In this document: one piece after another, positions 12,956-24,287 of the stretch
Layout: the number at the start of each line of letters is the position of its first letter
How positions within the stretch are numbered: the stretch's first letter is position 1
Origin: Lactarius indigo
Lineage: Eukaryota > Basidiomycota > Agaricomycetes > Russulales > Russulaceae
Direction of reading: 5' to 3'
DNA length: 64,000 nt
Assembly (NCBI GenBank): GCA_025766275.1
Contig: JAFKAC010000004.1
Location: 1,922,001-1,986,000 of the forward strand
Position numbers and translations under genes: made by a program
The notes under the pieces: model-generated
The model's input: only the letters and a program-made list of their open reading frames with translations
Told to the model about the DNA's origin: nothing
The model's database searches: none

Positions 12956-13570
12956 TGCCTGAGAACTACGCAAGCGATATTTGAAAAGGGAGTCAATCGT
13001 GAACGCGTGAACGAGCATCTGTTGACGTTTTTGACAGGCATCCCTGTACTTTCCTGTTTCCTGTTTTCTTTTATTTGCGTTTGGGTTTATTGTTCGTTAT
13101 GACGTCCAGGAGATACATCTACGTGTCGATGTTCACGATACGCGCTGCTCAACCCACCGACCTAGTATGAGTTCCTCATACTAGGTTTCCACCAGTGGAA
13201 ATTCATAGGGGCGTACTGATATGAACTTTACCCCTACTTGTGAGGGCAGGAGGCAGGCGCATCCACTTTCTGCTACTTCATCGGCGTCTGCGGTCAACAT
13301 TGAACAGTTCGACCGCCATGCTAAAGCTGGACCTCGATAATCTGTTATTGGGTGATCATCTTTGCCATTCATCTTTGCCATTGTCTTGTCGCAGGAGGTG
13401 GGCATTTGAATACAATGATTCAAAATCGGATGTGTCGATGTAAATTAGAACTTGAAACTTGAAGCTTGAAGCTTGAAGCTCTATAGAGGAGCCACATTAC
13501 AGCAGACGGGTACAGGCCCCGCCTAAATAGTTGTGGAGCCAGTAAGAACAATAGTTACCAAGTCACTGTC
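12956..13570. other. Intergenic spacer, 3' flank partly repeated after paralog 4
   Basis: No gene seen. The stretch with cgttatgacgtccaggag and the later segment around 13160-13260 resemble 18595-18830 downstream of paralog 4, so the duplicated unit includes 3' flank. A short tandem repeat of ttgaagc lies near 13460-13485. Confidence 0.5.
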
Positions 13571-15358
13571 ATGTTGCATATTCTACCCACCGAGGTGACG
13601 CTTGACGTGCTCTCTCATCTTCCGATACCCTCGTTACTTTCTTTGCTGGTCCTCTCTCACCAATGGCTTGATTTCTTCACCACAAACCAATCGACAATCT
13701 TTCATAGCGCCGCCCTCTTACACGAGTACATACAACCCGAGACGTTGTCACTAGAGGATGCTCTATCTGTGAATATGGGCAGGCCTTGGGCAGGATCGAC
13801 TAGTTGGAAGGATTTTTGTAAGTTGCACCCTCGTCTGTACTGTATCGAGAGAGTCACCTCACCACTAATGGGAATTTCTGGTCATTCTCACGATGAAGGC
13901 CATAGGTCGTTTCAACTACACAAAAACTGGGAGGGAAAAGGGCACGCTGTTGCACGTGTGGTGCCGCCTCCGGGTTTGAACGTCCACCGCATCAAGATCG
14001 ACGAGAAAGCAGGGATATGCATTATGACCTGCGTTTGGGGAGGTCTCAACGTGGTTCACCTCTTCTCTGGCATCGTCTTGTGGTGTCTTCCCCAGGTTCG
14101 AGTTTTTTTTTCAATTATATATATATATATCCCCTCCCCCTTTGATCCCACCGGATGCTCAAACAGTCGCTTACAGTCGCATGTCCGCTCCCGTGCCCAC
14201 TGCGAATACGACAACGGCTATCTCGTCTTTGACCACGTAGACGGAGCAATGGAAGTCTGGCGCCTAGCCAGTGACTGTCCCATTAGGGGCGAGGTCGCCG
14301 CCGATGCGCCGCCTGACGGCGAACAGATGGACGTGTCCACCCGCGCAGCGGCGTTGTACCATCAGTACGCACCGCGTGGGCAGTTCCTCCCCTGGGCACT
14401 GTTGAGGTTTCATGAATTCACACGAGCGTATCGGTTTGCATACCCGACGCTCATATGCGCAAGCCACGACCGTGCTTTTTTGCACGATGTGCGCACGGGT
14501 TCTCTCGTGCAGACGATCGACATCCATCTCGAAGATCTCTGCTACGTCGACGTGAACGAGCGCCACGCGTTTGTATGCGAGCCAGATGCGGTGCATGTAT
14601 TTTCGCGAGAGAGCGGCAGCGAGGTCCTACGCATACCGGCGGACACCAGCGCACAGTGCAGTCAGGTCGTGGAGGATCCGTTCCTCGTATCTGGGGACTG
14701 GTTCATCACCCCTCTCTCTGTCTACCCCAAGTCGGATGAGTTTCGTCTTCATACGGAGTTTATTGCGGGTACGTTCCCTTTGCTTCACAGAGATTTCATA
14801 CTGATGTCACGCATAGCCCATGTCTCCAGGGACGGCCACGATCTCGCTCTTTTATTGGATGGGCGCCGTGTTGTTTTCATTCGAGATTTTGAGCGTATCT
14901 GTCGTGGAGAGATCAGCCTCGAACAGGCGAGGCTTGTTCTAGGTATCCCACAAGATACATGTTACTATTTGGGATTCGAGCACGGTCGCGTCTGTGTGGC
15001 AACCGTTCGTATTTCACGACCTCCTTTTGTGATTCCGCATGTTCATGTCGATTTGAAGATGAAAGGGCTCTATATTTTCACCTTCGGCCCCGATCTTTCG
15101 TCAAAGGCTGTGTTCGTGCGACCTTCTAAAAAAGCCCTGCCTAGGTCGTATCCGATCAGCTGCATGCAGCTCACAGACCGCCGCATATATTTTACTTGGG
15201 AAGATGCAAGGCGTCGGCAGGACATCCCGCTATATGAGGACGCAGAAAATGCTCAGGAACTTCCACCGCCAATAACACCAAATTTGGATCTAGAGTTCCA
15301 AGTGACGCTGTGGATGGCACGACACGGTGGGCTCTCCTTCACAAACCGATGCCACTAG
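13571..15358 (+). CDS. F-box protein, tandem paralog 3 (intact)
   Basis: This is the best-preserved member of the array. It opens MLHILPTEVTLDVLSHLPIP and shows every family landmark (HRIKIDEKAGICIMTC, HCEYDNGYLVFD, YAPRGQFLPWALL, VFIRDFERICRGEISL, RRIYFTWEDARRRQDIPL). The three introns of the family are all present at homologous places (about 13818-13895, 14096-14173 and 14769-14817), but none contains an in-frame stop. The entire 1,788 bases therefore read as one frame of 595 codons. The spliced protein is probably about 530 residues. The frame stops at 15356-15358, a little earlier than paralog 4. A role as SCF substrate receptor is inferred from the F-box alone. Confidence 0.82.
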   Translation: MLHILPTEVTLDVLSHLPIPSLLSLLVLSHQWLDFFTTNQSTIFHSAALLHEYIQPETLSLEDALSVNMGRPWAGSTSWKDFCKLHPRLYCIERVTSPLMGISGHSHDEGHRSFQLHKNWEGKGHAVARVVPPPGLNVHRIKIDEKAGICIMTCVWGGLNVVHLFSGIVLWCLPQVRVFFSIIYIYIPSPFDPTGCSNSRLQSHVRSRAHCEYDNGYLVFDHVDGAMEVWRLASDCPIRGEVAADAPPDGEQMDVSTRAAALYHQYAPRGQFLPWALLRFHEFTRAYRFAYPTLICASHDRAFLHDVRTGSLVQTIDIHLEDLCYVDVNERHAFVCEPDAVHVFSRESGSEVLRIPADTSAQCSQVVEDPFLVSGDWFITPLSVYPKSDEFRLHTEFIAGTFPLLHRDFILMSRIAHVSRDGHDLALLLDGRRVVFIRDFERICRGEISLEQARLVLGIPQDTCYYLGFEHGRVCVATVRISRPPFVIPHVHVDLKMKGLYIFTFGPDLSSKAVFVRPSKKALPRSYPISCMQLTDRRIYFTWEDARRRQDIPLYEDAENAQELPPPITPNLDLEFQVTLWMARHGGLSFTNRCH

Positions 15359-16509
15359 CTGCTGACTCTGACCCTGTTGCCTGTTTGTCGCAAGCTCCTG
15401 TTGAGAAAGACTCTGTGGGTTGCATCGACTTTACTCTGATGCCTGATTGCTATGAGGCTTGAAAATGGGTCAATCACAGACGAACACAAGTTTACGTTTT
15501 TGACAGGCATTACTGCCTGTTTTTTTTTTTTGGTTTGGTTTCTTTTCTCGTCCAGGAAATACGTCTCCTTGTACGATCGTATCCAGACCCGACAGAACAC
15601 CCCCTCAGGCGACCATCCATGCTCGCCAGCATTTCCACCCTCCCCACACTTTCCTGCGCTCACCTATGCTCACTTGCCCATGCTCACCTGTGCTAACCCA
15701 TACACTCTGTAAGTACCACTTCCCCATGCTGTGAGCACTGTTCCCCTACCTGTTCTACTGTACGCCATTCTTGTGTATGTCTCCTGGTCACTAGTCTATT
15801 TTGCAACGAAGATTTCCTTGACCACACTTCTGAATGTACTTAGTGAGAGGACCTTCCCCCTTTTTCCCTTTCCCTTTGTCCCGGTGCCGTCCTTGCCCAG
15901 CGGAGTTCCAAAGTTTTCAATCCAGGACCGTGCACGTGACAAGTCGTGAGCGCCTGGAGTCATTCTCCACCACTAGCGGCACCTCTTTGCTCGCCTCTGA
16001 TCATTCTCGGGTCGATTCAACTACGCAAAAACTGGGAGGAAAAAGGGGCGCGCTGTCGCGCAATTTTTTTCGCCTCCATGTTTCGACGTCGTGCGTATCA
16101 AGGTCGACGACAAAGCAAGGTATGCATTTGGGGAAGTTTTGCGCCTCCACCCATGTTCAGACGGTCATCCATTGTCACCCTCCATTATCAAAACACTCTA
16201 GCCCAAGCTCGGCCGGTTACTGTACCCGTTCGGTTTTCTGATATGTATTATACAGTGTTGATTAATCCAGTGTAGGTATTATCGGGGGGTAATACCACGT
16301 GCATTTCCTAAGGCTTTAATGAGCATAGGAACCAGCGAAAAACGTGAAGTGTCCGAACATTGGGTGGTGTCCAAGGTGGTAAGGAGTAATGCTGCCAGTT
16401 CCGGTCGCGCAATCGGTCATTCGTCTAGGGGAGATGGCAACTAATAGGGGTACTGTCTCGACAGCTACTTAGGTGGAGCCAATACCAACAGTCGTCCCAA
16501 GTTGCTATC
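15359..16509. other. Spacer between paralogs 3 and 4 containing a relic
   Basis: Apart from the relic at 15985-16135 (listed separately) I see no gene. There are pyrimidine-rich stretches and a poly-T run near 15520. The final segment (16430-16509) holds the presumed promoter of paralog 4 and resembles 13480-13570 upstream of paralog 3 (ggagcca..aacaatag.t.cc.aagt), so the promoter was copied with the gene. Confidence 0.5.
15985..16135 (+). pseudogene. Relic of a fifth F-box paralog (second exon only)
   Basis: This segment matches the start of the second exon of the F-box family: tcaactacgcaaaaactggg, then a decayed version of the stretch encoding the RAVAR, PPG and KVDEKAGI motifs. The F-box exon and everything after it are missing, and the frame is broken by several indels, including an expanded T run. 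It shows that the array once had at least five members or underwent unequal exchange. Confidence 0.7.
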
Positions 16510-18381
16510 ATGTTGTATGGTCTGCCTGCTGAGGTGACGCTTAACGTGCTTTCCAATCTCCCGATACCCTCGTTAGTTTCCTTACCCATCCTGTCTCGCC
16601 AATGGCTCAATTTCTTCACCACAAACCAATCAGTAATCTTTCGCAGAGCCGCCCTCTATCATGAGTACATACAGCCCGGGACAATGTTCCTAGAGGATGC
16701 ACTGTCCGTGAATACGGGCAAGCCTTGGGCTGGATCGACGAGTTGGAAGGACTTTTGTAAGTCGCACCCTCGTCAATACGACGACAGCTGTGCCATTTCT
16801 GGTGTCTATTTGAATATCCACCCACTAATGGCACTTCTCTGGTCGTTCTCATCATGAAGGCCACAGGTCATTTCAACTACGCAAAAACTGGGAGAGAAAG
16901 GGGCGCGCTGTCGCGCGTGCGTTTCCGCCTCTGGGTTTGAATATCTATCACCTTAAAGTTGACGAGAAAAGAGGGATATGTATCATGACCTGCATTTGGG
17001 GCGGTCTCAACCTGGTTCACCTCTTTTCCGGCATCCTCTTGTGGTGTCTTCCCATGGTACGAGAGTATTTGTTTTTTAAACCCCACCCATTGGTATTCAC
17101 TCGGGTGCTCAAACGTTCGCTCGCAGTCGCACGTCCCCTCCCGTGCCCGCTGCGAATACGACAACGGGTATCTCGTCTTTGACGACCATCACGAAGACCA
17201 GCCAAAGGAAGTCTGGCGCCTGAGCAGTGAGTTCACCGAAGGCGAGGTCGCTGTCGATGCGCCACCTGGCGCCGCGCAAATGGACGTGTCCAATCGTGCT
17301 GAAGAGTTGTACAATCAGTACGCGCCACTTGGACAGTTTCGGCCCTGGGCGCTGCTGAGGTTTCCCGAGTTCGCGCACAAGTACCGACTTGTGTACCCGA
17401 CACTCATATGTGCGAGTCACGAGCTTGCTTGCTTGCACGATGTGCGCACAGGTTCCCTCGTGCAGACCATCAACACCCATCTCGAAGGTCTCTACGACGC
17501 CGACGTGAATGAGCGCCATGTGTTCTTGTGCAAGCAAAATGCGGTGCATGTGTTTTCGCGCGAGAGTGGTAACGAGGTCCTGTGCATACCGGTCGACGCC
17601 GGCGTACGGTGTAGGCAGCGCGTGGAGGACCCCTCCTCGTACCCGGGGACTGGTTTACCACCCCTCTCTCTGTCAACCCCGAAGTGCTAGATGAATCTCG
17701 TCCCCTTCCGGGATTTCTTGCGGGTATGTTTGCTCATACATACCCTTTGGTCCACGCAAAGATTTCATACTTACGTCTCACGTAGTCCATGTCTCCAGGG
17801 ACGGCCGCGATCTCGTGGTCTTGTCAAAGAAGACCCGTGTTATGTTCATTCGCGATTTTGAGCGTATCTGTTGTGGAGAGACCAGCCTCGAGCAAGCGGG
17901 GCTTGTTCTGAGCATTCAACCAGAGGATACCTGTCGTTATCTGGATTTCAAGCACGGACATGTCTGTGTGGCAACCGTTCGTATTTCACAATCTTGTTCT
18001 GTGACTGCGCATGTTCATATTAGCTTGAAGGTGCAAGGGTTCTATGTTTTCACCTTCGACCCCAATCGTTCGACGAGGGCTACGTTCGTGCAGCCCTCTG
18101 AAAACGCCTTGGATGTGCCACAGTCGTATCCGGGTCCGTTGGGCTGCGTTCAGCTCACGGAGCGCCGCCTATATTTTACGTGGGAAGACGAAAGGCGTCG
18201 GGAGGACATCCCGCTGCTTGAAGACGCGGAGAATGCTCAAGAGCTATCACGGCCAATAACACCACCTCTGGATCTAGACTTCCAAATGTCGATATGGGAT
18301 GTCCAACGTCGTGGGTACTCCTTCACAAAATTAGTGCTACTGGGTACTGACTCTGACACTCTGTGTCCGTTTTGTCGCTAG
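16510..18381 (+). pseudogene. F-box protein paralog 4, one-base frame break
   Basis: The most diverged member. The F-box exon reads MLYGLPAEVTLNVLSNLPIP, and the second exon includes YHLKVDEKRGICIMTCIWGG. The third exon carries an extra acidic segment (FDDHHEDQPKEVW). Near 17632-17640 (gaggaccc-ctcctcg, against gaggatccgttcctcg in paralog 3) one base is missing, which leads to a stop at 17688-17690. The downstream exon (about 17786-18381) is still open and well conserved (VMFIRDFERICCGETSLEQA, RRLYFTWEDERRREDIPL). It is either a recent pseudogene or an assembly indel. Confidence 0.72.
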
Positions 18382-18857
18382 AGCCAGTTGAGAAAGATTC
18401 CTTGGGTTGCATTGACTTTAGCCTGATGCCCAAGGGCAATACAAGCGAGATTTAAAAAAGGGGACGAACACCAGTTCAAGTTTGCGTTTATGATAGGCAT
18501 TTCTTTATTTTTACTTTATTTTTTCGTTATGACATTTAGGTGTGACCACGATAATCACCAATTTTCGTTTGCGACGTGTTTGCTTTACCTTTTTGTTATG
18601 ACGTCCAGGAGTACTAGTACAGCCGCGTGTACGACCCTCCGTATCGATCTCATTCCTGTGATCGGGGAGACTCCGCCCTTAGAATCGCAACGTCGCATTG
18701 CCAAGCCACAGGTGATAAGACGCCTTGTCAACGCCCCAAGACGAATTCCTCATAACAGGTTGCCTACAGATGGAAATACATATGGGCGTACCGATTTCAA
18801 ATTCGCCTCTGTTTCGGAGGGCATCGTCGCGTCATAAGGAAACATAAATACTTCGAG
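18382..18857. other. 3' flank of the F-box array
   Basis: No gene seen. It contains the second copy of the flank described after paralog 2 (cgttatgacgtccaggag at about 18593). The Mob-family gene ends just beyond it on the other strand. Confidence 0.5.
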
Positions 18858-20622
18858 CTAAACCACATCCGCCTGTTCTTCCTGCGGCTCTTCCTGCGGC
18901 TCTTCTGGGGCAATTTGCTCCGCCACCTCACGGGCGTCTGCAGCGTCATCCTCTTGGGGCTCGACCACCGCCTCTGTCAGGTCTTCTTCCTGCGCGTCCT
19001 CTTCTTCTGGGGTATCAGCTTCGTCAGCAGGGGAAAGTTCGATAATGGTGGTGCTGGGAATCTCGTGTGCAGAGGTCACGTCGTGTTCTGGACCCTCGTC
19101 GACGTCTTCCTCGTGAGTTTCTGCGTCTATATTTTCGGCGTCGTCGTCCGTGACGTCTTGTTCAGGGCCTTGGTGGTCGTGGTCTTCGTGATCGTGGTCC
19201 TCGCCGGTCTCTGTGTGCACGTCTGCATCGTCCGCGTCTGGATCATGCACATCTGCATCAACGTCGGCAAGTGTAGCGACATGCTCTCCCTCCGGATAAT
19301 CCAGGTCATGATCGTAAGATTCCTGCAGATCGGCGTGAAGTTCTTGTTCGTCCGTGAGCGGCTCCTCTTCTTCTGCGCGGTCCGCCACGTCAACATGCAC
19401 GAAATCGGTCTCCTGCTCATGTGCTTCGATCGCGGCCGCGGCGGCTGCGAGCTGTGCAATGGAGTCGCGTTCGGGGCTTGGCGAACCGCCGCCCTTGCCC
19501 AGCTCCTCCGCCATGATGAGTGCCTCGCTGAATACCATTGTCCCAGTACGGGTACGGCCTTTCCGCGGACTCGGGTTGCGGTCGACGCCACCCAGGATGT
19601 CCACACCGAGTCCTCGATGCACGCCCCGCCCACGGTCGTCGCCCTCGTCATCTGTCCCTGGTGGATGCTGCGGGTCCACGGCGGCAGCAAGGAGGCGAGG
19701 TGGCTCAGCATCCTCGAACGTCGTGGAGTGCATTGGGATGATGAGGAACTCGGGAGGAACGAGCTCGAACTTGCAGGTTAACGCGAGGAAGCGAGCGTAG
19801 AGCGAGGATTCGGCTTCAGCTTGTTCGAAGACCTCGCGGTGGTGGAAGTAAGCGTGAGCGAAGATACGCCCGAGGCGGCGAGCGAGCGAGCCAAAGTGTC
19901 GATGAGAGGGAGGGGGAATGTTGATGCTGAGGGGGGCTAAACAGGCCGAAAAGAAGGCAAGGTGCTAATATGACGCGTACCGTGATGGGAACGCTCGTGG
20001 CGAGTTCAAAAGGGCTGTTGCGCTGTCTACGGTGTGTAGAATGTAGTCGATGGCGCAACATTGCTGCTACAACCATTAGAGATTTCTTTTTTTTTTTCTT
20101 CGTTATTTGAAAACAGCAGAGACGTACTTCCATTGCGCCGTCGTTGCCGTGAGCGACGCATAAGTACATCCATTCGCCGGCTTTCATCTCGGGGCATGTA
20201 GCACGCGTACATTCCTGCTGCAACATGGTGATTAATGGGTGAGAAAGGTCCTGCGCGAGCCGTCTTTTGTGGACGTGTCATAAGCTTCGATGAGAAACGA
20301 GAGACAAAGGTTCGACGTACCTCAGTTGTTCATAAATCCAACATGCCTCGTCGACGGCAAACTCGCCCTTTGAGTCTTTTTCCCCGTCGGGGTCTTCGGT
20401 GAGGGCGGCGCTGCTGTCATCTGGCCCACCTTCTGCATTGGTTCGAGAATCTGGGACCGATATTATGGCAGAGACGTCGTGTATGTCGGAGCGGATTGTT
20501 AGGGAGATGAACTCTTGCAGCTGGAAAGCGCTGTCCAGGGTGGAGAGCGCCGGAACGCTTTTGATGGGATAGAAGGTGGATATCCGCGAACCTTTGAGGG
20601 GACGTTGGAGAGCGGTCGCCAT
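18858..20622 (-). CDS. Mob1/phocein family protein with long acidic tail
   Basis: Mob proteins are kinase co-activators and scaffolds; the phocein (MOB4) branch belongs to STRIPAK complexes. The spliced protein starts MATALQRPLKGSRISTFYPI. It then has the phocein-like core: DEACWIYEQLR, LQQECTRATCPEM (zinc cysteines), WMYLCVAHG, QCCAIDYILHTVDSA, and the zinc histidines in RIFAHAYFHHREVFEQ. Introns lie at about 20252-20320, 20063-20126 and 19926-19979. After IIPMHSTTFED comes a tail of about 280 residues rich in Asp, Glu and His (for example GEDHDHEDHDHQGPEQDV), far beyond the usual family length. The start is the ATG at 20620-20622. The amidase gene diverges from it. Confidence 0.88.
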
Positions 20623-20858
20623 CGTATGAAGACGCGGAGGGGACGTCGTTCGATTCCTATAAAAGGGCAATGGTCAAGTGGCAGTCCGCGCTTGCTTGTG
20701 TCCCAACTAGAAGTTCTCAGATATCGCAATGTGTTCTCATGTTACGTATTTTCCTCCTTCGCCATGCCATTCCCCTACTTGGCACACTGGAGAGCATGGT
20801 CAATACTTTCTTTTTTTTTTTTTTGAAGTCTGCAGTGCTTGACGTGATTTCTTTCTTA

Positions 20859-22759
20859 GTCGAGACAAGCAGCACGAGCGGCAAGATCGAATAACTAATC
20901 TGTCGCCCGAATATCATTCCGCCATAACTCCCCGGGATCAGGAAATCGTCAATCAGGACGTGGCTTTATTGGTCGCCAACGTTCAACGCGGCGACATCGA
21001 ACCTGAGGAAGTATTGCTTGCTTACAGCAAGAAGGCTCTCGATGCCCATCGAAAGACGAATTGTCTCACCGAGGTTATGATATCTGAGGCAGAGGCGGAG
21101 GCGAGGACCTGCAACCGGGCTGGCCCTCTCGCTGGAATGCCCGTCAGCATGAAAGACACCGTCGGTGTTGCCGGTTTCGCCTCGTGCATCGGGTTCTCCT
21201 CTCCCCACTGGATGGTGCCCTTCTCGAAGGACGCGGCAATCGTCCGGCTACTGCGCGACGCGGGTGCGTACCCGTTCGTCAAAACGAATGTCCCCATCAC
21301 CCTACTCTCCTTTGAATCGTGCTCCGATGTCTGGGGGAGGTCCACGAATCCATACTCGAGCAGGCATTCTCCTGGAGGCTCTACCGGTGGCGAGGCGGCG
21401 CTCCTTGCATTTGGTGGCTCGAGGCTGGGCATCGGGACGGACGTGGCGGGCTCCGTTCGCGTCCCCGCGCATTACAGTGGCATATACACGATCAAGGCTT
21501 CCATGCATCGCTTCCTCAAAGCCGGGAACGCGAGTTCCATGATCGGACAGGAGGGCATACCGTCCGTATACTCCCCCATGACGAGGACTCTGGAAGACCT
21601 AGAGACGTTCTGGCGCGCCGTTGTCGGCATGAAACCCTGGGAGTACGATCATTCCGTATGCTGGCGTTTTCGTCCTAGAGGGTCCCTCTGATGGCCACTA
21701 GTGCATCCCAATACCCTGGCGAACGATAAACCTTCCCAAGAAAATGAAATTGGGGATCTTATGGGACGATGGTTCGCGCCACACCTCACTTCTATTTACC
21801 CGCAAACTCTCACTTCTACACAGGCGTCGTGGCGCCGTCTCCAGCATGTAGACGTGCCTTGCAAACCGTTGTGTCCCTTCTGGAGCAGGACGGGCACGAG
21901 GTCACAGTCATGTTCGTATTCCCAACTTGGCCACGTCCGCCCTTGCACTTATCTCGCTGTTTCTCGAATACAGTGACCCTCCCAGTCCGCTCAGGGCTCT
22001 GCAGATCGGATCACAGCTCATGGCGAACGCCCGTAAGCTCCTCCCCTATCCGTGCACCTCGACAAATCAGTAAATCCCGCCTCCGCAGTCATAACTGCGT
22101 CCTCCCACATCCGCTGGTGGGAGTCCAACGACCCGGGGGTAGCCGCTGGATTATTCGCGCTGCGGCTCCCTCGGGTCGTCATGACGCTCTACGCCTGGTT
22201 CTACCGCTACGTCCTCCGCGACGCGGTCTACGCCGCCGTCGTCGAGGGATGGCACGCGAAGGACGGCCAGGAGTTCTACGCGCTGATCGGCGAGCGCGAA
22301 GAGTACCGAACGCGGTGGTTCGAGTACTGGCAGCGGGAGAAACTCGACTTTGTGTTGACCGTGCCCAACGCACTCCCGGCGATGAGAAACGGGGACAGCA
22401 GGCGCCAGTGGAAGTCGTGTGGGTATACGTTCCTGTTCAATGTTGTCGGTATCGTCCTGAGCTCTTCGTGGCCTGAACAACGTGATTGACCGTAATTCTA
22501 GCTTGACTATTCTGCGGGCGTCATGCCCGTCACGCGCGTCGATCGCAAGCTGGACATACTCTCGCCCGCGTTCAGGCCGCGTAACAAGATCGAGGCGGAT
22601 GCCTACAAGGGCTATGACGCCGACGACATGCATGGCCTACCCGTTGGCGTGCAGATCGTTGGAAGACGTCTAGAGGAAGAGAAGATCCTTGAGGGCATGA
22701 AACTCATTGAGGGCCTCCTCAGGAGTAGAGGAATTGCGTACGAGCACATGTCAATATAA
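20859..22759 (+). CDS. Amidase-signature hydrolase (acetamidase/FAAH type)
   Basis: Hydrolyses amide bonds with a Ser-cisSer-Lys triad. The catalytic Lys sits in MPVSMKDTVGVAG, the cis-Ser in SPGGSTGGEAALLAF, and the nucleophile Ser in GIGTDVAGSVRVPA. Later family landmarks are PIPWRTINLPKKMKLGILWD, DPGVAAGLFALRLPR, FVLTVPN and YDADDMHGLPVGVQIVGRRL. Introns: 21656-21701, then short ones near 21770-21823, 21911-21972, 22032-22077 and 22450-22500. The exon shown begins after a ttcttag acceptor at 20859 (RDKQHERQDRITNLSPEYHS). The first exon with the ATG lies upstream (about 20690-20800) and I could not fix it. The C-terminus is complete. Substrate unknown; fungal relatives act on acetamide, formamide or fatty-acid amides. 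Confidence 0.88.
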
Positions 22760-22953
22760 CTAGATGGGTTGTGTGTCGGGCTCATACGTTAAACAAGAAC
22801 TGGAGCTTGGCGGCAGCAGGGTACTACGGGTGTGCCCGATGATACAAAGGACTATGAGGTGCCCCACATAGAGACGAGTACAAGTGGGTGGCACAATACG
22901 GGAGTCAGAGCACAGCAGCAAAGAGACTATAAATGAGTGATACAGAACACGTC

Positions 22954-24287
22954 CTAACGCAGACGCGGACCATAAGGCATCCGCGGACGCGCCGTTCGCA
23001 GCCGACTCGCAGCCACACCCATCTTGTGCGTCTCCCACGCCGCTCCAGGGTCCGTGCCGTCGACCAGGGCCAGCGGCCGCGCCGCATTCCCAATCTCGTA
23101 TGCAATCCGCGGGCGCTGCTCTCCTCCCTGCGGAGAGGCACGCACCGCGGGCGCCTCCTGGAGCACCTCGGGCGTTTTGACGTATATGGCAAATGGGTCA
23201 GGGGGCGACCCGGTACGGTAGCGGGACGGCATGGGCTGCTCGTCCGCGGCCTCAGCTGTGCCGTTTCTTGCTGCGCCTGTTACGGCCTCTGCCGTGCGCA
23301 ACTGGGGCTGCGAGCGCGAGCGGGATATATTAGATAGAGAGCCATTGCCGTCGCCGTCGCGCGTCGAGCGAGGGCCCGTGGGTCGTCTATGCAGTAGCAC
23401 CGGCGTCGTCGCCTGGGCCACAGGTTTGGTGGCGCGGGTGGTTGGGGCTGTCTTGGGGCGGCGTTCGGTGGTTACTAAGAGCGGTGTCGGGGTCGGTCGG
23501 GAGCCCGAACGCAGCCGGGCGATGTCCATGCTGAGGAGAGGGGGTGGACTTGGCGGCGCCGGCGCCGCCAGGTCTCTGGTCCTGCTACCTACGTGCTTGC
23601 CTGACGGACTCGAGAGGGAGCGTTTGCGGATGGAAGTCTTAATTTCGCGCCGCAGCAGATTGGAGTTCCCACCGAGCAATATGCGTGTCATATCCGAGCC
23701 GTCGGCAGGGGTAAGGACTACAATAGGAAGGTCGGATACAAGGCCTATTTCCTCGGTGTCGGGTTGCCAGGAGGGTGAGATGGGACCCTTGCACGCTGCT
23801 ACGGCACCCTCTGAGTCAACTCGAGTAAGAGGTTGCTGCGTTATCGCCGATGCCGCTCCTCCAACCCCTGAGGAAATCCCCTTGGTCGGGGACAGCTTAC
23901 GAGAAGTGGGACGGCACGCCACCTGGGCCAGGGGATGGGATCGGGAATGGAAGTGTCATGGCTTATGTCCGTAGAGGATTGGCGTCCGTCATCGTGGGGG
24001 ACAGCGATGATGTCAATGACTATGGTGGAGGCTCTAACAGAGAACCTGGGTGGGAGAGGAGGACTTGTGTTTTGAGGCTGCGATTTGGGTGCTCGACGAG
24101 TGACGCTACTTTTTAGCTGCACCTTTCCTATGTGTCGGATGCCCTTCATGAAAGATACGCTACCCGTGTTGAGTCGACCACCGAAGAACCATCGTTTGGT
24201 AATGGGGGAGGTCCCTTCTCCCCACGTCGGATTGGTCGTGAGCCTCGAGTGCGCCTCCGGAAAGGAGGAGACTGAGAGAGACATCAT
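22954..24287 (-). CDS. Low-complexity protein of unknown function
   Basis: Two reading frames join across an intron (about 23923-24008; acceptor cag before GTGGCGTGCC). The first exon starts MMSLSVSSFPEAHSRLTTNP at 24287. The second exon gives about 320 residues rich in Pro, Ser, Arg and Thr (RSGSRPTPTPLLVTTERRPK, SPPDPFAIYVKTPEVLQEAP). I recognise no domain, signal peptide or membrane helix. The long open frame and consistent codon use support a real gene. The opposite strand also shows an open frame here, so the strand choice rests on the splice fit and on a start that lies in an otherwise gene-free area. It is convergent with the amidase. Confidence 0.5.

Noticed and set aside
18915..19781. 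Open + strand frame of 288 codons with many hydrophobic residues, suggesting a membrane protein
   Set aside because: It is the antisense shadow of the Asp/Glu/His-rich tail of the Mob-family gene; complementing GAC/GAG codons gives Val/Leu-rich sequence.
22933..23974. Long + strand frames opposite the low-complexity - strand gene
   Set aside because: They lack a workable splice chain and end within the amidase 3' region; the - strand model joins cleanly. Strand remains somewhat uncertain.
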